Source: Stieleria neptunia (GTDB taxonomy: Bacteria > Planctomycetota > Planctomycetia > Pirellulales > Pirellulaceae). From it: a stretch of DNA of 64,000 nt. The notes beneath the pieces were generated by a model. That model saw only the letters and a list, made by a program, of their open reading frames with translations. It was not told the origin of the DNA and did not search any database. The stretch lies in assembly GCF_007754155.1 (NCBI RefSeq), contig NZ_CP037423.1, positions 5,176,865-5,240,864 of the forward strand, read 5' to 3'. The position numbers and the translations under genes were made by a program. Positions within the stretch are counted from its first letter, which is position 1. Every line of letters starts with the position of its first letter. Positions 9,475-18,410 of the stretch are shown piece after piece.

Positions 9475-9871
9475 GCCGTGCCCTTGATCATTGCCATGCC
9501 GCCACTCGCTGCGTGCGAGTTTAGATTCTAGCCGCTCGACTTGATTACGGTAATCGGCCCGGCACAAAAACTTCGCTTCGAGGGAAAGGGTGGGCAGCAA
9601 TCGTATTTGCTGGAGTTGTGTCTGACTCCGCGATCCTATTCGATCTTGTTGTCTTCCACTTTGTTCGCATGACCCGCGCGCTACGGCGGCCGACTTCGGA
9701 GGTGCCAGTTCAGCTCACTTGGTCAATGAATCAGGAGCGACACCCGTCGTCTTCAACGATTCTCCTGTGAGAACTGCAGAATCCACGATCCGGAGCAAAT
9801 CGCTAAGAGTTGATTCCAGCGTTAGGAAACGACAGAATGTGGTGGTCGTTACTACACAGTGAGGGATTCAG

Positions 9872-11026
9872 ATGTCGAGTGAGCGTAGCAGGCGAAGATT
9901 CGTTGGAGAGTCTTTCGGCGTCCTTACCGCAACCGCATTTGGTGCCAAATCAGACCACGCTTGGGCGGGACCGCTCGATAAAAAGCGCGTTGCTGCGGTT
10001 CAGATGCATGCTGATTTGGGGGATGTCAATGCCAATATGAGGAAGGCTTCGAGATTGGCCAACAAGGCGGTCGACCAGGGGGCAAAAGTTGTCGTGCTTC
10101 CTGAGTTTTTCACCTCTGGACTTGGATTCCATCCTGCCGTATTGAATGCGAGTAGGCCAATCGATGGTGCACCCCAAAAGATGTTGTTGGATGTCGCCAG
10201 GCGGGGTGTTTGGGTCGGTGGATCCTTTCTGGCGGAGAGTGGCGGTCACGTCTACAACACGTTCATGCTCGCTTTGCCAGACGGCAGAGTCTTCACCCAC
10301 GACAAGGATTTTCCCACGGGCGCGGTTGAGCAGCATCTTTACGCAGGTGGCGACGACGAGCAATTCGTTTCTCTTCTCAAGCGGAACGGCCAACACCCAT
10401 TGCAACCACCTGTGCCGAGTCGTTCAGACAACAACCCGGATGGAGTTTTTCGAGTCGGAAATACCTGCGTTGGTGCGGCCATGTGCTGGGAACTCGTGCG
10501 GAAAAACACCGATAGACGACTATTGAAAGGTCGCGTCGATCTGATTCTTGGCGCTTCGGGCTGGTACGGTCTTGAGCCCAAGTCAGCAGTTGACGCGCTG
10601 GGTGGGACCGAAAACAGCTGGACGAAGAACCTCGAACAGGGACGTGCGGAGGTATCGGAAGCCCCGAGCCGGCTCGCGAAGATGACCGGCGCTGCCGTGA
10701 TTCACTCGAACCTGGTTGGAAACAATTGGGCGCCCCGCTTTCCATCCGGCCAAAAGCAGATATGTCGACAATTCTATGGCGAGAGTCAGATCGTCGAACG
10801 CGATGGGACGGTGATTCAAAAGCTGTCAGGTGACGCTGGGGAAGGAGTCGTAGTTGACGAGATCACTCCTGAGCGGATCGAACCGCCCATGGCGATCGGC
10901 GACGGCTTCTGGCATATCGACATGACACCGCAGTTGCAAGCCTTTTGGTACGACAGCTTTGGACGCGACTATTACCTGAAAGTAACTTGCCCACAGCGTG
11001 AGTTGATGCGTCGTCGACAACCCTAG
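9872..11026 (+). CDS. Tat-exported carbon-nitrogen hydrolase (nitrilase superfamily)
   Basis: A 384-residue protein. The ATG at 9872 follows GAGGG at a good distance. The N-terminus has twin arginines (SRRRF, residues 7-10), a mild hydrophobic stretch and an AWA cleavage-like site near 30, so export by the Tat pathway is likely. The nitrilase triad is complete: E78 in LPEFF, K145 in HDKDFPT and C205 in AAMCWELVR. The superfamily hydrolyses nitriles, amides or N-carbamoyl groups; the substrate cannot be told. It lies alone between the defence cluster and a coupling-protein gene, with no operon partner, so its role on this element is unclear. Confidence 0.82.
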   Translation: MSSERSRRRFVGESFGVLTATAFGAKSDHAWAGPLDKKRVAAVQMHADLGDVNANMRKASRLANKAVDQGAKVVVLPEFFTSGLGFHPAVLNASRPIDGAPQKMLLDVARRGVWVGGSFLAESGGHVYNTFMLALPDGRVFTHDKDFPTGAVEQHLYAGGDDEQFVSLLKRNGQHPLQPPVPSRSDNNPDGVFRVGNTCVGAAMCWELVRKNTDRRLLKGRVDLILGASGWYGLEPKSAVDALGGTENSWTKNLEQGRAEVSEAPSRLAKMTGAAVIHSNLVGNNWAPRFPSGQKQICRQFYGESQIVERDGTVIQKLSGDAGEGVVVDEITPERIEPPMAIGDGFWHIDMTPQLQAFWYDSFGRDYYLKVTCPQRELMRRRQP

Positions 11027-11082
11027 AGTTCTCGGGAAGTGAAGCCAATGTTTAGCTCTCGTTTAGCGGTTGGCTACCTGCA

Positions 11083-11216
11083 CCGGTGGCCGACGCCGGT
11101 GCAAATTCGGGTTGAGATAGCAGTCTGAATCGAGCAGCGTTCGTGGCCAAGGACGAACCGTCATGGTGTATTTGGACATCCGCCCCAAACTGCATCGGAT
11201 TCGTCGTCCGACGCAG
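11083..11216. repeat. dispersed ~135-bp intergenic repeat, copy A
   Basis: This stretch (CCGGTGGCCGACGCCGGTGC, then a run through GAATCGAGCAGCGTTCGTGG to CGTCGTCCGACGCAG) recurs with a few substitutions at 49815-49953. It sits in the gene-free space 11027-11422. It contains short inverted repeats (CCGGTGGCCGACGCCGG) but no ORF with coding character. Confidence 0.75.
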
Positions 11217-11422
11217 ATTAGCAGTGTCACTTGCAATTGGACCTAAGGCTATTGGGCATGCCCGTTTATCGGTAATGGCGCATTGATTTGTGGAGCTTGA
11301 ACGTCATCGTTTGAGGGCAATCGAATTGTTAGGTTATGACGGATAGTGAAATAGCCCAATCGCGAGCGATTATTTGCTGTCCGGTTCGTTGAGTAGCACA
11401 CATTTCACTGCTACCCTCTGGC

Positions 11423-13045
11423 ATGGGTGTGTTCGATGTGTTGCGTGTCGCTCTCGGGGTGTGCGTTGCCCTGTTCGTCGTATTGTCTCCAGCGATACGT
11501 CGTCACGTCCGTGCGAGAACTTATCGACGTGGCCGCACTCGAGTTGCGACCAAGAAGAAGGCGGGTGCTTTGAAAGAAGGCGGCCTGCGGTGGGGAAACG
11601 AGTATTTGCCCGAGTCAGCCGCGACGAGTCATTTTCTCGCGGTTGGAACCACGGGGGCGGGAAAGAGCCTGGTTCAAAAGCGGCTAATGCGTGGACCTCT
11701 CAAGCGAATCGCTCCGGGAACGGACTCTCGAGCAATCATCTTTGACGCAAAGAATGATGTCGCTGCGTTCCTTCGTCACCAGCATGTGAGTTGCCCGGTC
11801 TACACCCTGAATCCGTTCGATGCTTCCAGCGAATACCCGATTGCGGTCGCCTGGGATATTGCCGCCGACATTACCTCACCTGCTCGGGCGTTGAACCTCG
11901 CAACGTCTCTCATTCCGGGCGAAAAGGGTGGGAGCAATCAATACTTCACGGACGCCGCGAGACAAGTTGTTGCGGGCGTCATCGAGTCGTTTATCAAGCA
12001 CTCTGGAAGCCGTTGGACGTTCTCCGACTTGGTTTATGGATGTCTCTCGGAAGAGCGAATCAAAGAGCTTCTCTCGCGAGACGAATCGGGCCGGGATGTG
12101 TTGTCTGGGTTCCTGGGTGACGAAAAAACCGGCTACCAAGTAGCAACTACCGTGTTCTCAAGAATGAGCTACTTCAAGCCCGTTGCGGCACTTTGGCAGA
12201 ACGCAGAGCAGAAGCTTTCCATTCGGCGGTGGCTTCATTCGGAATCCGTTCTCCTCCTGGGTGCGAATGCGACCACGAAGACTTCGCTTGACGCGATCAA
12301 CGAGCAAGTGTTTCGGGTGTTCGTGGAAGAAGTCGACGTTCAATCGAATTCGAAGACGCGGCGAACCTGGGTGTGGATGGATGAAGCACGGCTCTCGGGC
12401 TCGATCGTTTCCAAGTCTGATTTGTTGCCCTTTTTGGCGGTCAAAGGTCGAAGCCGTGGAGTGTGCTTGGTTGTTGCGTTCCAGGACATCGAGGGACTCC
12501 GAGAAGCGGCGGGGGAGCGAGTCGCGAATGAGCTCGTGGCTCAATTGTCGAACAAAGCTTTGCTTCGGGCTGAATCCGATGGGACGGCCACCTGGTCATC
12601 AAAGCAGATTGGGCAGGCCGAAGTCTTGGAGCATCACACTTCGGATTCATCCGGGTTTCGGCAAAGCGTCTCCGCTCAGCGGGTTGTCCGAGATGCCGTG
12701 CTTCCAAGCGAGTTCTTCAACATTCCTCCATCCAGTCGAGAGAACGGCGTGACGGGGTACTTTCTCTCACCGCACTTCGGAGCTCAGAAAGTGACGATAC
12801 CAGGGCACAATATTGACCCGGTTGTGGTGCCTGAACACGTGGAGCAGCTCTATGCAATCACTCTTCAGCCGGAGTCAGCTCAGTGGCTCGCGAACTGGAG
12901 TCCAAACGACCGTGAGCGTCTTGGGCTCAGCCTAGAGGTCGAGATTGCGGGCGAGAGCGGCGAGGTTCATAGGCGTCGAAAGAAGGCGAAAATCAGAGTG
13001 AATCACGGCTTCGGGAAACTTCAGATGCCACGGGCCAACACGTAA
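11423..13045 (+). CDS. TraD/VirD4-type coupling protein
   Basis: A 540-residue protein. One N-terminal hydrophobic segment (LRVALGVCVALFVVLSPAI, residues 7-25) is followed by a basic stretch and an AAA-type motor: Walker A GTTGAGKS at 75-82 and Walker B WVWMDEA with D320-E321. KGRSRGVCLVVAFQDIEGL matches the conserved stretch after Walker B in TraD/TrwB-like proteins. In the family this hexameric inner-membrane ATPase recruits the relaxase-DNA complex to a type IV secretion channel. Family members often have two N-terminal membrane segments; here one is clear. In the module at 51-64 kb the coupling gene is close to its relaxase gene; here 8.4 kb of defence genes and a hydrolase lie between. 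Confidence 0.85.
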   Translation: MGVFDVLRVALGVCVALFVVLSPAIRRHVRARTYRRGRTRVATKKKAGALKEGGLRWGNEYLPESAATSHFLAVGTTGAGKSLVQKRLMRGPLKRIAPGTDSRAIIFDAKNDVAAFLRHQHVSCPVYTLNPFDASSEYPIAVAWDIAADITSPARALNLATSLIPGEKGGSNQYFTDAARQVVAGVIESFIKHSGSRWTFSDLVYGCLSEERIKELLSRDESGRDVLSGFLGDEKTGYQVATTVFSRMSYFKPVAALWQNAEQKLSIRRWLHSESVLLLGANATTKTSLDAINEQVFRVFVEEVDVQSNSKTRRTWVWMDEARLSGSIVSKSDLLPFLAVKGRSRGVCLVVAFQDIEGLREAAGERVANELVAQLSNKALLRAESDGTATWSSKQIGQAEVLEHHTSDSSGFRQSVSAQRVVRDAVLPSEFFNIPPSSRENGVTGYFLSPHFGAQKVTIPGHNIDPVVVPEHVEQLYAITLQPESAQWLANWSPNDRERLGLSLEVEIAGESGEVHRRRKKAKIRVNHGFGKLQMPRANT

Positions 13046-13296
13046 CGCGTTAATGGGCAACACTTTACTGCGCATCGCTCACTCTATACGAAGTAAGAAT
13101 AGACGACAATCGAAAACCTCTGATGGGGAGCTTAGGACGGCGGGTGTGAGAACGGACCAAGCGGCTTCGCGCGGGTCTTTTCCGACGAAATTCTCCAACC
13201 ACAGCTGTTGCGAAATGAAGTAGGATAAATACCCGGCGCAGGCACCGGAGATTTACTAGTTATGTCGCATGAATGAACACGCAACTGGAGGTTCAA

Positions 13297-14139
13297 ATGA
13301 AGAAACGCACATTCGTCGTCCTCACACTTTACCTGCTTTGGACGTCGCCGACGTTCGCTGACATTGTCGTTTTCGACGAAACAACCGACACGGTCGCCGT
13401 CAATGCGTTCCCCAACATGTCCATCGCTGCGACAATTGAAGCAGTTGTTAGATTTGACACGTCGCAAGTCGGACAGGGAATGATCTACAATCAATGGCGG
13501 CCAAACCAAGAAGACAAGCAATTCTCCTACAACGCGTCATTAGATTCGCTTGGGGGTTTCTTGAACATTGGCTCTCCTTCCCTCCTCAGCGGCCCAGTAG
13601 GTCAAGACATTTGGCGGCACATCGCCTATGTGTACGATGGCGCTGAAGAACGAATGTACTTAGACGGGCAATTGATCGGTTCTCAATTATCGTCCGGAAA
13701 CATCCCAGATGGAACTTCGTCTCGGCAAACGGTCATTGGCGCAATCGACCGTTCAACTGCTCCGCCGGACACGTTTCGGAGCAGCTTCATAGGTCAAATG
13801 GAGTCTCTTCGAATATCTTCCGTCGCTAGGTATTCGGGCACTACGTTCTCACCTCATTCCGGAGATTTTTCTGTTGATGCAGATGCGCTCCTGATCTACA
13901 ACTTCGACGAAATGCCAGGATCAACTTCGATCACTGATTCGGTAGTTGGCGCAACTGGAACTTTTGGCGTTGGATTTGCCGGAGCAACTAATCCACACAT
14001 CATTGCTGCTGTACCGGAACCGGGCACGATGCCGCTACTTGTGTTTGGCGTACTGGCGTTGTATTCCCGCCGCCTGAGGTTCACACGCGACATAAAAACA
14101 GGGTTGAACCTGAGCCGAAGCCCAACGTCCGATAAGTGA
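13297..14139 (+). CDS. secreted LamG-like protein with PEP-CTERM tail
   Basis: A 280-residue protein. I chose the ATG at 13297 over 13273 because GGAGG lies 8 nt upstream and the product then starts with a proper signal peptide (MKKRTFVVLTLYLLWTS). Residues 30-215 look like a concanavalin/LamG fold (SIAATIEAVVRFD, IWRHIAYVYDGAEERMYLDG, GQMESLRISSVARY). The C-terminus has the PEP-CTERM sorting layout: VPEPGT, a hydrophobic span LLVFGVLALY, then arginines. In families with this tail the protein is processed by an exosortase and goes to the cell surface. The ligand is unknown. Surface-protein genes like this are common in planctomycetes. Confidence 0.8.
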   Translation: MKKRTFVVLTLYLLWTSPTFADIVVFDETTDTVAVNAFPNMSIAATIEAVVRFDTSQVGQGMIYNQWRPNQEDKQFSYNASLDSLGGFLNIGSPSLLSGPVGQDIWRHIAYVYDGAEERMYLDGQLIGSQLSSGNIPDGTSSRQTVIGAIDRSTAPPDTFRSSFIGQMESLRISSVARYSGTTFSPHSGDFSVDADALLIYNFDEMPGSTSITDSVVGATGTFGVGFAGATNPHIIAAVPEPGTMPLLVFGVLALYSRRLRFTRDIKTGLNLSRSPTSDK

Positions 14140-14159
14140 ATTGCGGTTGTATTCCGAAC

Positions 14160-14525
14160 TCAATTTCGGGCAGGTGGATGCGATTTGTTGGTTAGGAAAC
14201 CGCACTTGTTGCAGAGAAACTTGTCCATAGCAGCAACAACCACTATTTCGCAGGTTGGACAGTACGGAAGGTGCTCGAAACCGGTGCCATCCGGTTTCCA
14301 AAGAACCCCGTTCTTAGAAACGAACTCGGTTACTTTCGTGAGTTGAGCGACATTCGCGTCAGCAATTGCAAGTCTGTCTCTTAGGGACGCAACTTCGCTA
14401 GCGAGGTCGTCTCGCTCGGATTGCAATTGGCCCAATTGCGTTTTGAGCAATTCGAGGTGCGTTTTTTGAATCGCCGCACTGCCATGCTCAGTGATGAGTT
14501 TCTCTACCAGTGCAAGGGGATTCAA
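14160..14525 (-). CDS. coiled-coil zinc-ribbon protein
   Basis: About 121 residues from a proposed TTG start (NPLALVEKLITEHGSAAI). Residues 20-70 form a heptad-rich coiled coil (LELLKTQLGQLQSERDDLAS). The C-terminus has CPTC and CNKC pairs, a four-cysteine zinc ribbon. The frame is open further upstream, but that part is Cys/Arg-rich and not protein-like, so I place the start here. Coiled-coil plus ribbon proteins of this size often accompany mobile elements, but no function can be given. Confidence 0.55.
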   Translation of the reverse strand: MNPLALVEKLITEHGSAAIQKTHLELLKTQLGQLQSERDDLASEVASLRDRLAIADANVAQLTKVTEFVSKNGVLWKPDGTGFEHLPYCPTCEIVVVAAMDKFLCNKCGFLTNKSHPPARN

Positions 14526-14832
14526 AGACACGGGATTCCATCCGAGATTCGATGTACAAACAGCGGCGTCAAAACACCTGTGCTGCAGCGTGTGGCTAGC
14601 GTAGCCCACGACGTTGAGAATATAGCATCGGGAGGTCGTGCATTCCACCGCCGCCGGTCCTGCCGAACGACACCAACCGCGAGAGGATCTGATTTGACTG
14701 ATGGCGGGTCTTGCCGTCCGATATCGGGCCTTGGGTTGTATTGTGCCGTCACAATAACCGCAGTCCCTGCCGTTTTGCGTTTCAGTGGCAGCGACCTTGG
14801 ACAATTCGAGAATCGCTCAAGTCAACTCCGGG

Positions 14833-15555
14833 TCACGTTTCGTTTCCGTCACCAATTGGAGCGTAGTAGACGTAGACAGCGGCGGTAGCATATCGCTTGT
14901 CATCGTCGTTGTGCACTAGATGCCGGACATCAACAACTTCCTGAACGTCACCTTTGAAGGCTTCAATGGTCTCACCGATTCGCGGAACGACTGGAAGTCT
15001 GCAAGCGATGTTCTTTGCATTCTCAGTCGTATCGACTAGTTCAACGTAAGTTGACGAACCAAGGAAATTTGGTTTCATGTCCAAGCTCGGATTTGCCGTT
15101 CGGACATACGAATAGTCTTCGTCGGCCATCGCTTGGATAGCGTCGGAAAAATTGCCTGAGTGCTTGCACACATCAATGTACCGCAGGAACTTCGATTCGC
15201 TCAATTCTGCTTGTCGGAGTCGTTGTCGAACGTCGTCTTTGCTTGGCGAGAGTCTTTCATGTTCGATATCGTTGAGTATGTCGTCTATGGTTTCTCGATC
15301 AGCCTCGGAAATCTGCTCTGACAAAAACTCATTCACGTCGGCTTCGATCCCTTTGCAAACTCCGAGCACTTTGTTTTCATCTAGGTCGAAGCGTCCAGCC
15401 CACTTTTGTAGAGCCAAAACTTCTCCAAGAATCGTTGACAGCAATGCTTGCGCTTTCTCATCCTGATTCACGTCAGTTCTCCAAAGGATATTGATTGCCA
15501 GGGTGACAGTCACCGCCAGCAATGCGTAAAGGTAAGCAAATCTTATTCCGAACAT
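14833..15555 (-). CDS. membrane-anchored hypothetical protein
   Basis: A 240-residue protein from ATG (MFGIRFAYLYALLAVTVTLA). An N-terminal membrane anchor (residues 5-25) is followed by a soluble acidic helical domain (EKAQALLSTILGEVLALQKW, EADVNEFLSEQISEADRETI) and a C-terminal beta-rich part. An ATG 12 nt further upstream (15567) is possible. No family is recognised. It stands alone, with 28 bp to the start of the neighbouring zinc-ribbon ORF reading frame, and may be co-transcribed with it. Confidence 0.55.
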   Translation of the reverse strand: MFGIRFAYLYALLAVTVTLAINILWRTDVNQDEKAQALLSTILGEVLALQKWAGRFDLDENKVLGVCKGIEADVNEFLSEQISEADRETIDDILNDIEHERLSPSKDDVRQRLRQAELSESKFLRYIDVCKHSGNFSDAIQAMADEDYSYVRTANPSLDMKPNFLGSSTYVELVDTTENAKNIACRLPVVPRIGETIEAFKGDVQEVVDVRHLVHNDDDKRYATAAVYVYYAPIGDGNET

Positions 15556-15906
15556 GGTTCCGCACAATCACCATGTCATGTTACGTATCCCTAAACGATT
15601 TGCCCCGGCTTACAAATTAATGAAACCGGAAAGTCGTGCCATTGGCTTAGCAGGTTACGGTCCGACAAACGGAAGATTGTTTCAAGTGCCAACCCTTTGT
15701 CGGACGGTGAACGCGTTTCTTCTTGAAATGGGAATTTGAATTAGCGTCTCTCACTTTCCGCTGAAACAAATTACAGCCGCACAAACGCACACCGAATCAA
15801 AATTTGCAAGCCATCAGGAAAAAATGGCCCACGTGCGGGTTGGAGGCAGGCTTCAACAAGATTCCAATGCGTGGCCATGTCACACAATGGGAGAAACACA
15901 ATCGCG
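15556..15906. other. gene-free stretch
   Basis: About 350 bases in which I see no convincing gene. A minus-strand frame from 16007 to 15771 is open but has no protein-like pattern and overlaps the next gene in another frame. No repeat of the families described elsewhere in the window was found here. Confidence 0.4.
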
Positions 15907-16341
15907 TCATCGGCGAGTTGTGCGTCCTTTTGATGCTCTGCCACGGGATGTGTTGAACGCCTTGAACAAATAGTGTTCGAGCACTTCGGAAAACGTGACG
16001 TCGTCACGCTCGGCGACCTTCGAAAGCAGATGATGTGCTTTCTTCGAAATCGTGATCGTGTGTTGTTCGTCGTAGTGTTCCGTTCGGTAACGCCGCTTGC
16101 GGATCGCGGTCTTCAGTCTCTTCCACTCTTCGCTGCCGAGATAGGTTTCACACCAGGCGTTAACCGCCGCCGCCCGATCGACTCGCGATTTGACATCCGC
16201 TGCCGCTGTAAAGCCACGCTCGACATTCTCAAGCGAAATTGAATCGACAAATTCGAATCCTGAAGCCTGCAACCGCCCGCGGATGTAGAACGTGGCGTGT
16301 ACGACGTCGTCAGGGGTGATTGTGTATTTCGCCCTTGGCAT
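15907..16341 (-). CDS. DNA-binding-like protein with C-terminal ribbon-helix-helix
   Basis: A 144-residue protein starting MPRAKYTITPDDVVHATF; this ATG fits better than the upstream codon at 16422, which would add an atypical leader. The C-terminal third (EQHTITISKKAHHLLSKVAE, then DVTFSEVLEHYL) has the strand-helix-turn-helix layout of ribbon-helix-helix proteins. The middle is basic (KRLKTAIRKRRYRTEHYD). It may be a small regulator or a DNA-organising factor. It is separated from the BREX operon by about 850 bases and is transcribed away from it. Confidence 0.55.
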   Translation of the reverse strand: MPRAKYTITPDDVVHATFYIRGRLQASGFEFVDSISLENVERGFTAAADVKSRVDRAAAVNAWCETYLGSEEWKRLKTAIRKRRYRTEHYDEQHTITISKKAHHLLSKVAERDDVTFSEVLEHYLFKAFNTSRGRASKGRTTRR

Positions 16342-17200
16342 CGGAAGTCTCTGGCAAGAAAGGGTGAAACGCGGTCCCGAGGAAATTGTAGCCGGAACTG
16401 AATGCGGGACAATGTCACGCAACCGGAAATCTGGACGTCAGCCAATTGAGTGCATCTGAAGGAATGCGAGTCACGAACCGGTGACCATCGCCGCTAGAAG
16501 GCAGGGTCGTTTCTTGTCCACATCTCAAAGGCACCGACATTTTGGCCACCTCCGGACCACTCGGATTTGGGGTGCCGTGAATCTGGGTGCAGGTGAAGTC
16601 CGGCGACACTCCGCTGGACCGGCTCACGCTCGACCCATTGATCGGCGTCATGCAGAACGTCCACGCGGAGCGAGGCTAGCTGTATTTGATTCGATTCGCT
16701 CTTGGCAGCGACACGTTGGACGTGGAGGTAGAGGCTTTTTGGGAATGCGGACGGATCGGACGCTCATGGTCGAACCATGAGCAGCGTGAATGGCCTCGGC
16801 ACCGAGGCACGACATGTCACGGATTTTGAGCATGTTGATCAAGCTGACAATGTTCAGGATCTCGCACTCGTTTTGCCATGATTCACCCACCATGAGGGGC
16901 CTGCTATACTTCCTCCCGCAACACACCAATCTGGCGTTTGGCGGGCTCCTAAGCCCGCCTTGCGTTGTCTCCCGGTGATCGATCCGCGAGCTAGCCGCCG
17001 CTGCGTGGCTGGTGTAATCCACTTCCAGATGGCCTTGGTCGTTGCGATTTGGCCAGAAGAGATCTCCAGCGTGGTCCATGCTGACCAAAAGGAATGTTCC
17101 AAAGCAACGCCATGAACGGTTCAAGCACGTGTCGCAGACTGAAACGCCATGCTTTTTTCGACCGACGTGTGCTTACAAACGATTGATTGGCGGGATTCCA
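16342..17200. other. gene-poor stretch upstream of BREX
   Basis: About 860 bases upstream of brxA without a gene I can support. A minus-strand frame around 16650-17124 contains a protein-like piece (CEILNIVSLINMLKIRDMSC), and the neighbouring frame has another; this may be a decayed gene, but I cannot name it. The BREX promoter should lie here; no clear promoter is visible to me, and no WYL-type BrxR regulator gene is present. Confidence 0.35.
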
Positions 17201-17791
17201 TTGCGTTACCGAGCAGACATCACGGCTGGCTCTCTCAAGGTTGCTGAGAGTCGAGTCATCGCCGACTTGCTGTTGAAGCGGGCCGACGATGATGCATGGA
17301 AGGCTGCGCTTCGTGATGAGAACGTGCTGCAAACTCGCTCCCCCAGAACTGCCGACCGGCTCGCCCTGCTGATTCGAGGCCGACTCGAAACCATGGATTC
17401 CGGCCTTTGGAAACTGGTCATGGACGGCAATGCCTCTGTCGCCACCCACGCCTGTCTCGCGGCGGCGGTCAAACACAGTGCGTTATTGGCCGACTTTCTG
17501 GAACTGGTTGTCAAGGAGCAGTACCGCGTCTTTGCCGAGAAGCTGACCCACCAAATGTGGGACGAATTCATCGCCGATTGCCAGAACCGGGACGCCGAAC
17601 TCCCGGCGTGGAGTGAATCGACCATTGAGAGGCTCCGCTCCTCGGTCTTCCAAATTTTGCAGCAGGCCGGTTACATCGACAACACCAGGTCGTTGCGACT
17701 TCAGACCGTCCATATCGCCGACGAGGTGGTGCGGTACCTACAGAATCATGACGAGGACAGCGTCTTGCGTTGCATTGAGATTGCACCATGA
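17201..17791 (+). CDS. brxA: BREX protein BrxA (DUF1819)
   Basis: About 196 residues from a TTG start (LRYRADITAGSLKVAESRVI), the usual N-terminus of the family; the frame is open further upstream to 17042, but that leader is not conserved in character. ITAGSLKVAESR and the closing helices (VVRYLQNHDEDSVLRCIEIA) fit BrxA, a small helical, DNA-binding BREX component. It is the first gene of the operon and overlaps brxB by 4 nt (ATGA). It is needed in several type I BREX systems for phage exclusion; the exact role is unsettled. Confidence 0.85.
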   Translation: MRYRADITAGSLKVAESRVIADLLLKRADDDAWKAALRDENVLQTRSPRTADRLALLIRGRLETMDSGLWKLVMDGNASVATHACLAAAVKHSALLADFLELVVKEQYRVFAEKLTHQMWDEFIADCQNRDAELPAWSESTIERLRSSVFQILQQAGYIDNTRSLRLQTVHIADEVVRYLQNHDEDSVLRCIEIAP

Positions 17792-18399
17792 GTGGCCAAC
17801 TGACCGAACGACTGAACGCCATCTTGCCGAAGCTCACGTCGCCAGATTTTCTGAGCGGCCAGGGGATCGGCAATGAAATTCCGTTTTACGTTTTCGACTA
17901 CCCGGCTGAAGACGAACTGCGCATCAGAGAGCACTTGGCGTTTCTGGTCGACAAGCTGCCCAAACAGGCACCCGACCTGAAAGTCGTTCACGTCAACCTG
18001 TTCGATTTTCTGATCGATTACATCAAGGGGCGGGGCTACTTCGAGAAGTCGCTAGAAAAAGAACGCACGCTGGGCAGCGCCAAGGCCGTCAAGTCGATCA
18101 AGGCGATCGCCAGCGCCGAGAAATTGGCCGACCATTTCGCCAAAGAGGTCATGAGTGACCAGCCCGACTTGGTACTGGTCTCGGGTGTCGGTTCATCGTA
18201 CCCGATCATCCGCACGCACGAATTGCTGAACAACCTGCACAAGCACATGGGGCTCACGCCACTCGTGATGTTCTATCCCGGCGTGTACGACAAGATCACG
18301 CTTAAGCTGTTCGGCAAAGCCAGCTTGGCGTTCGATTCATCGTCCAGCGACCGAAAACGCAAAGCCCGATATTACCGAGCATTCCGACTGATCGATTGA
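17788..18399 (+). CDS. brxB: BREX protein BrxB (DUF1788)
   Basis: A 203-residue protein. The pattern FYVFDYPAEDELRIREHLAF, VVHVNLFDFLIDYI and LTPLVMFYPGVYDKITLKLF is characteristic of BrxB. It begins inside the last codons of brxA and ends 11 nt before the brxC ATG, so it is part of a tightly packed operon. BrxB is a conserved core protein of type I BREX without known enzymatic activity, and probably a structural partner of the BrxC/PglZ complex. Length is normal. Confidence 0.9.
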   Translation: MSGQLTERLNAILPKLTSPDFLSGQGIGNEIPFYVFDYPAEDELRIREHLAFLVDKLPKQAPDLKVVHVNLFDFLIDYIKGRGYFEKSLEKERTLGSAKAVKSIKAIASAEKLADHFAKEVMSDQPDLVLVSGVGSSYPIIRTHELLNNLHKHMGLTPLVMFYPGVYDKITLKLFGKASLAFDSSSSDRKRKARYYRAFRLID

Positions 18400-18410
18400 G
18401 AATACCCACT

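Noticed and set aside
16648..17124. Minus-strand frame upstream of brxA as a transposase remnant
   Set aside because: One protein-like piece only; I could not match it to a transposase family or find inverted ends.
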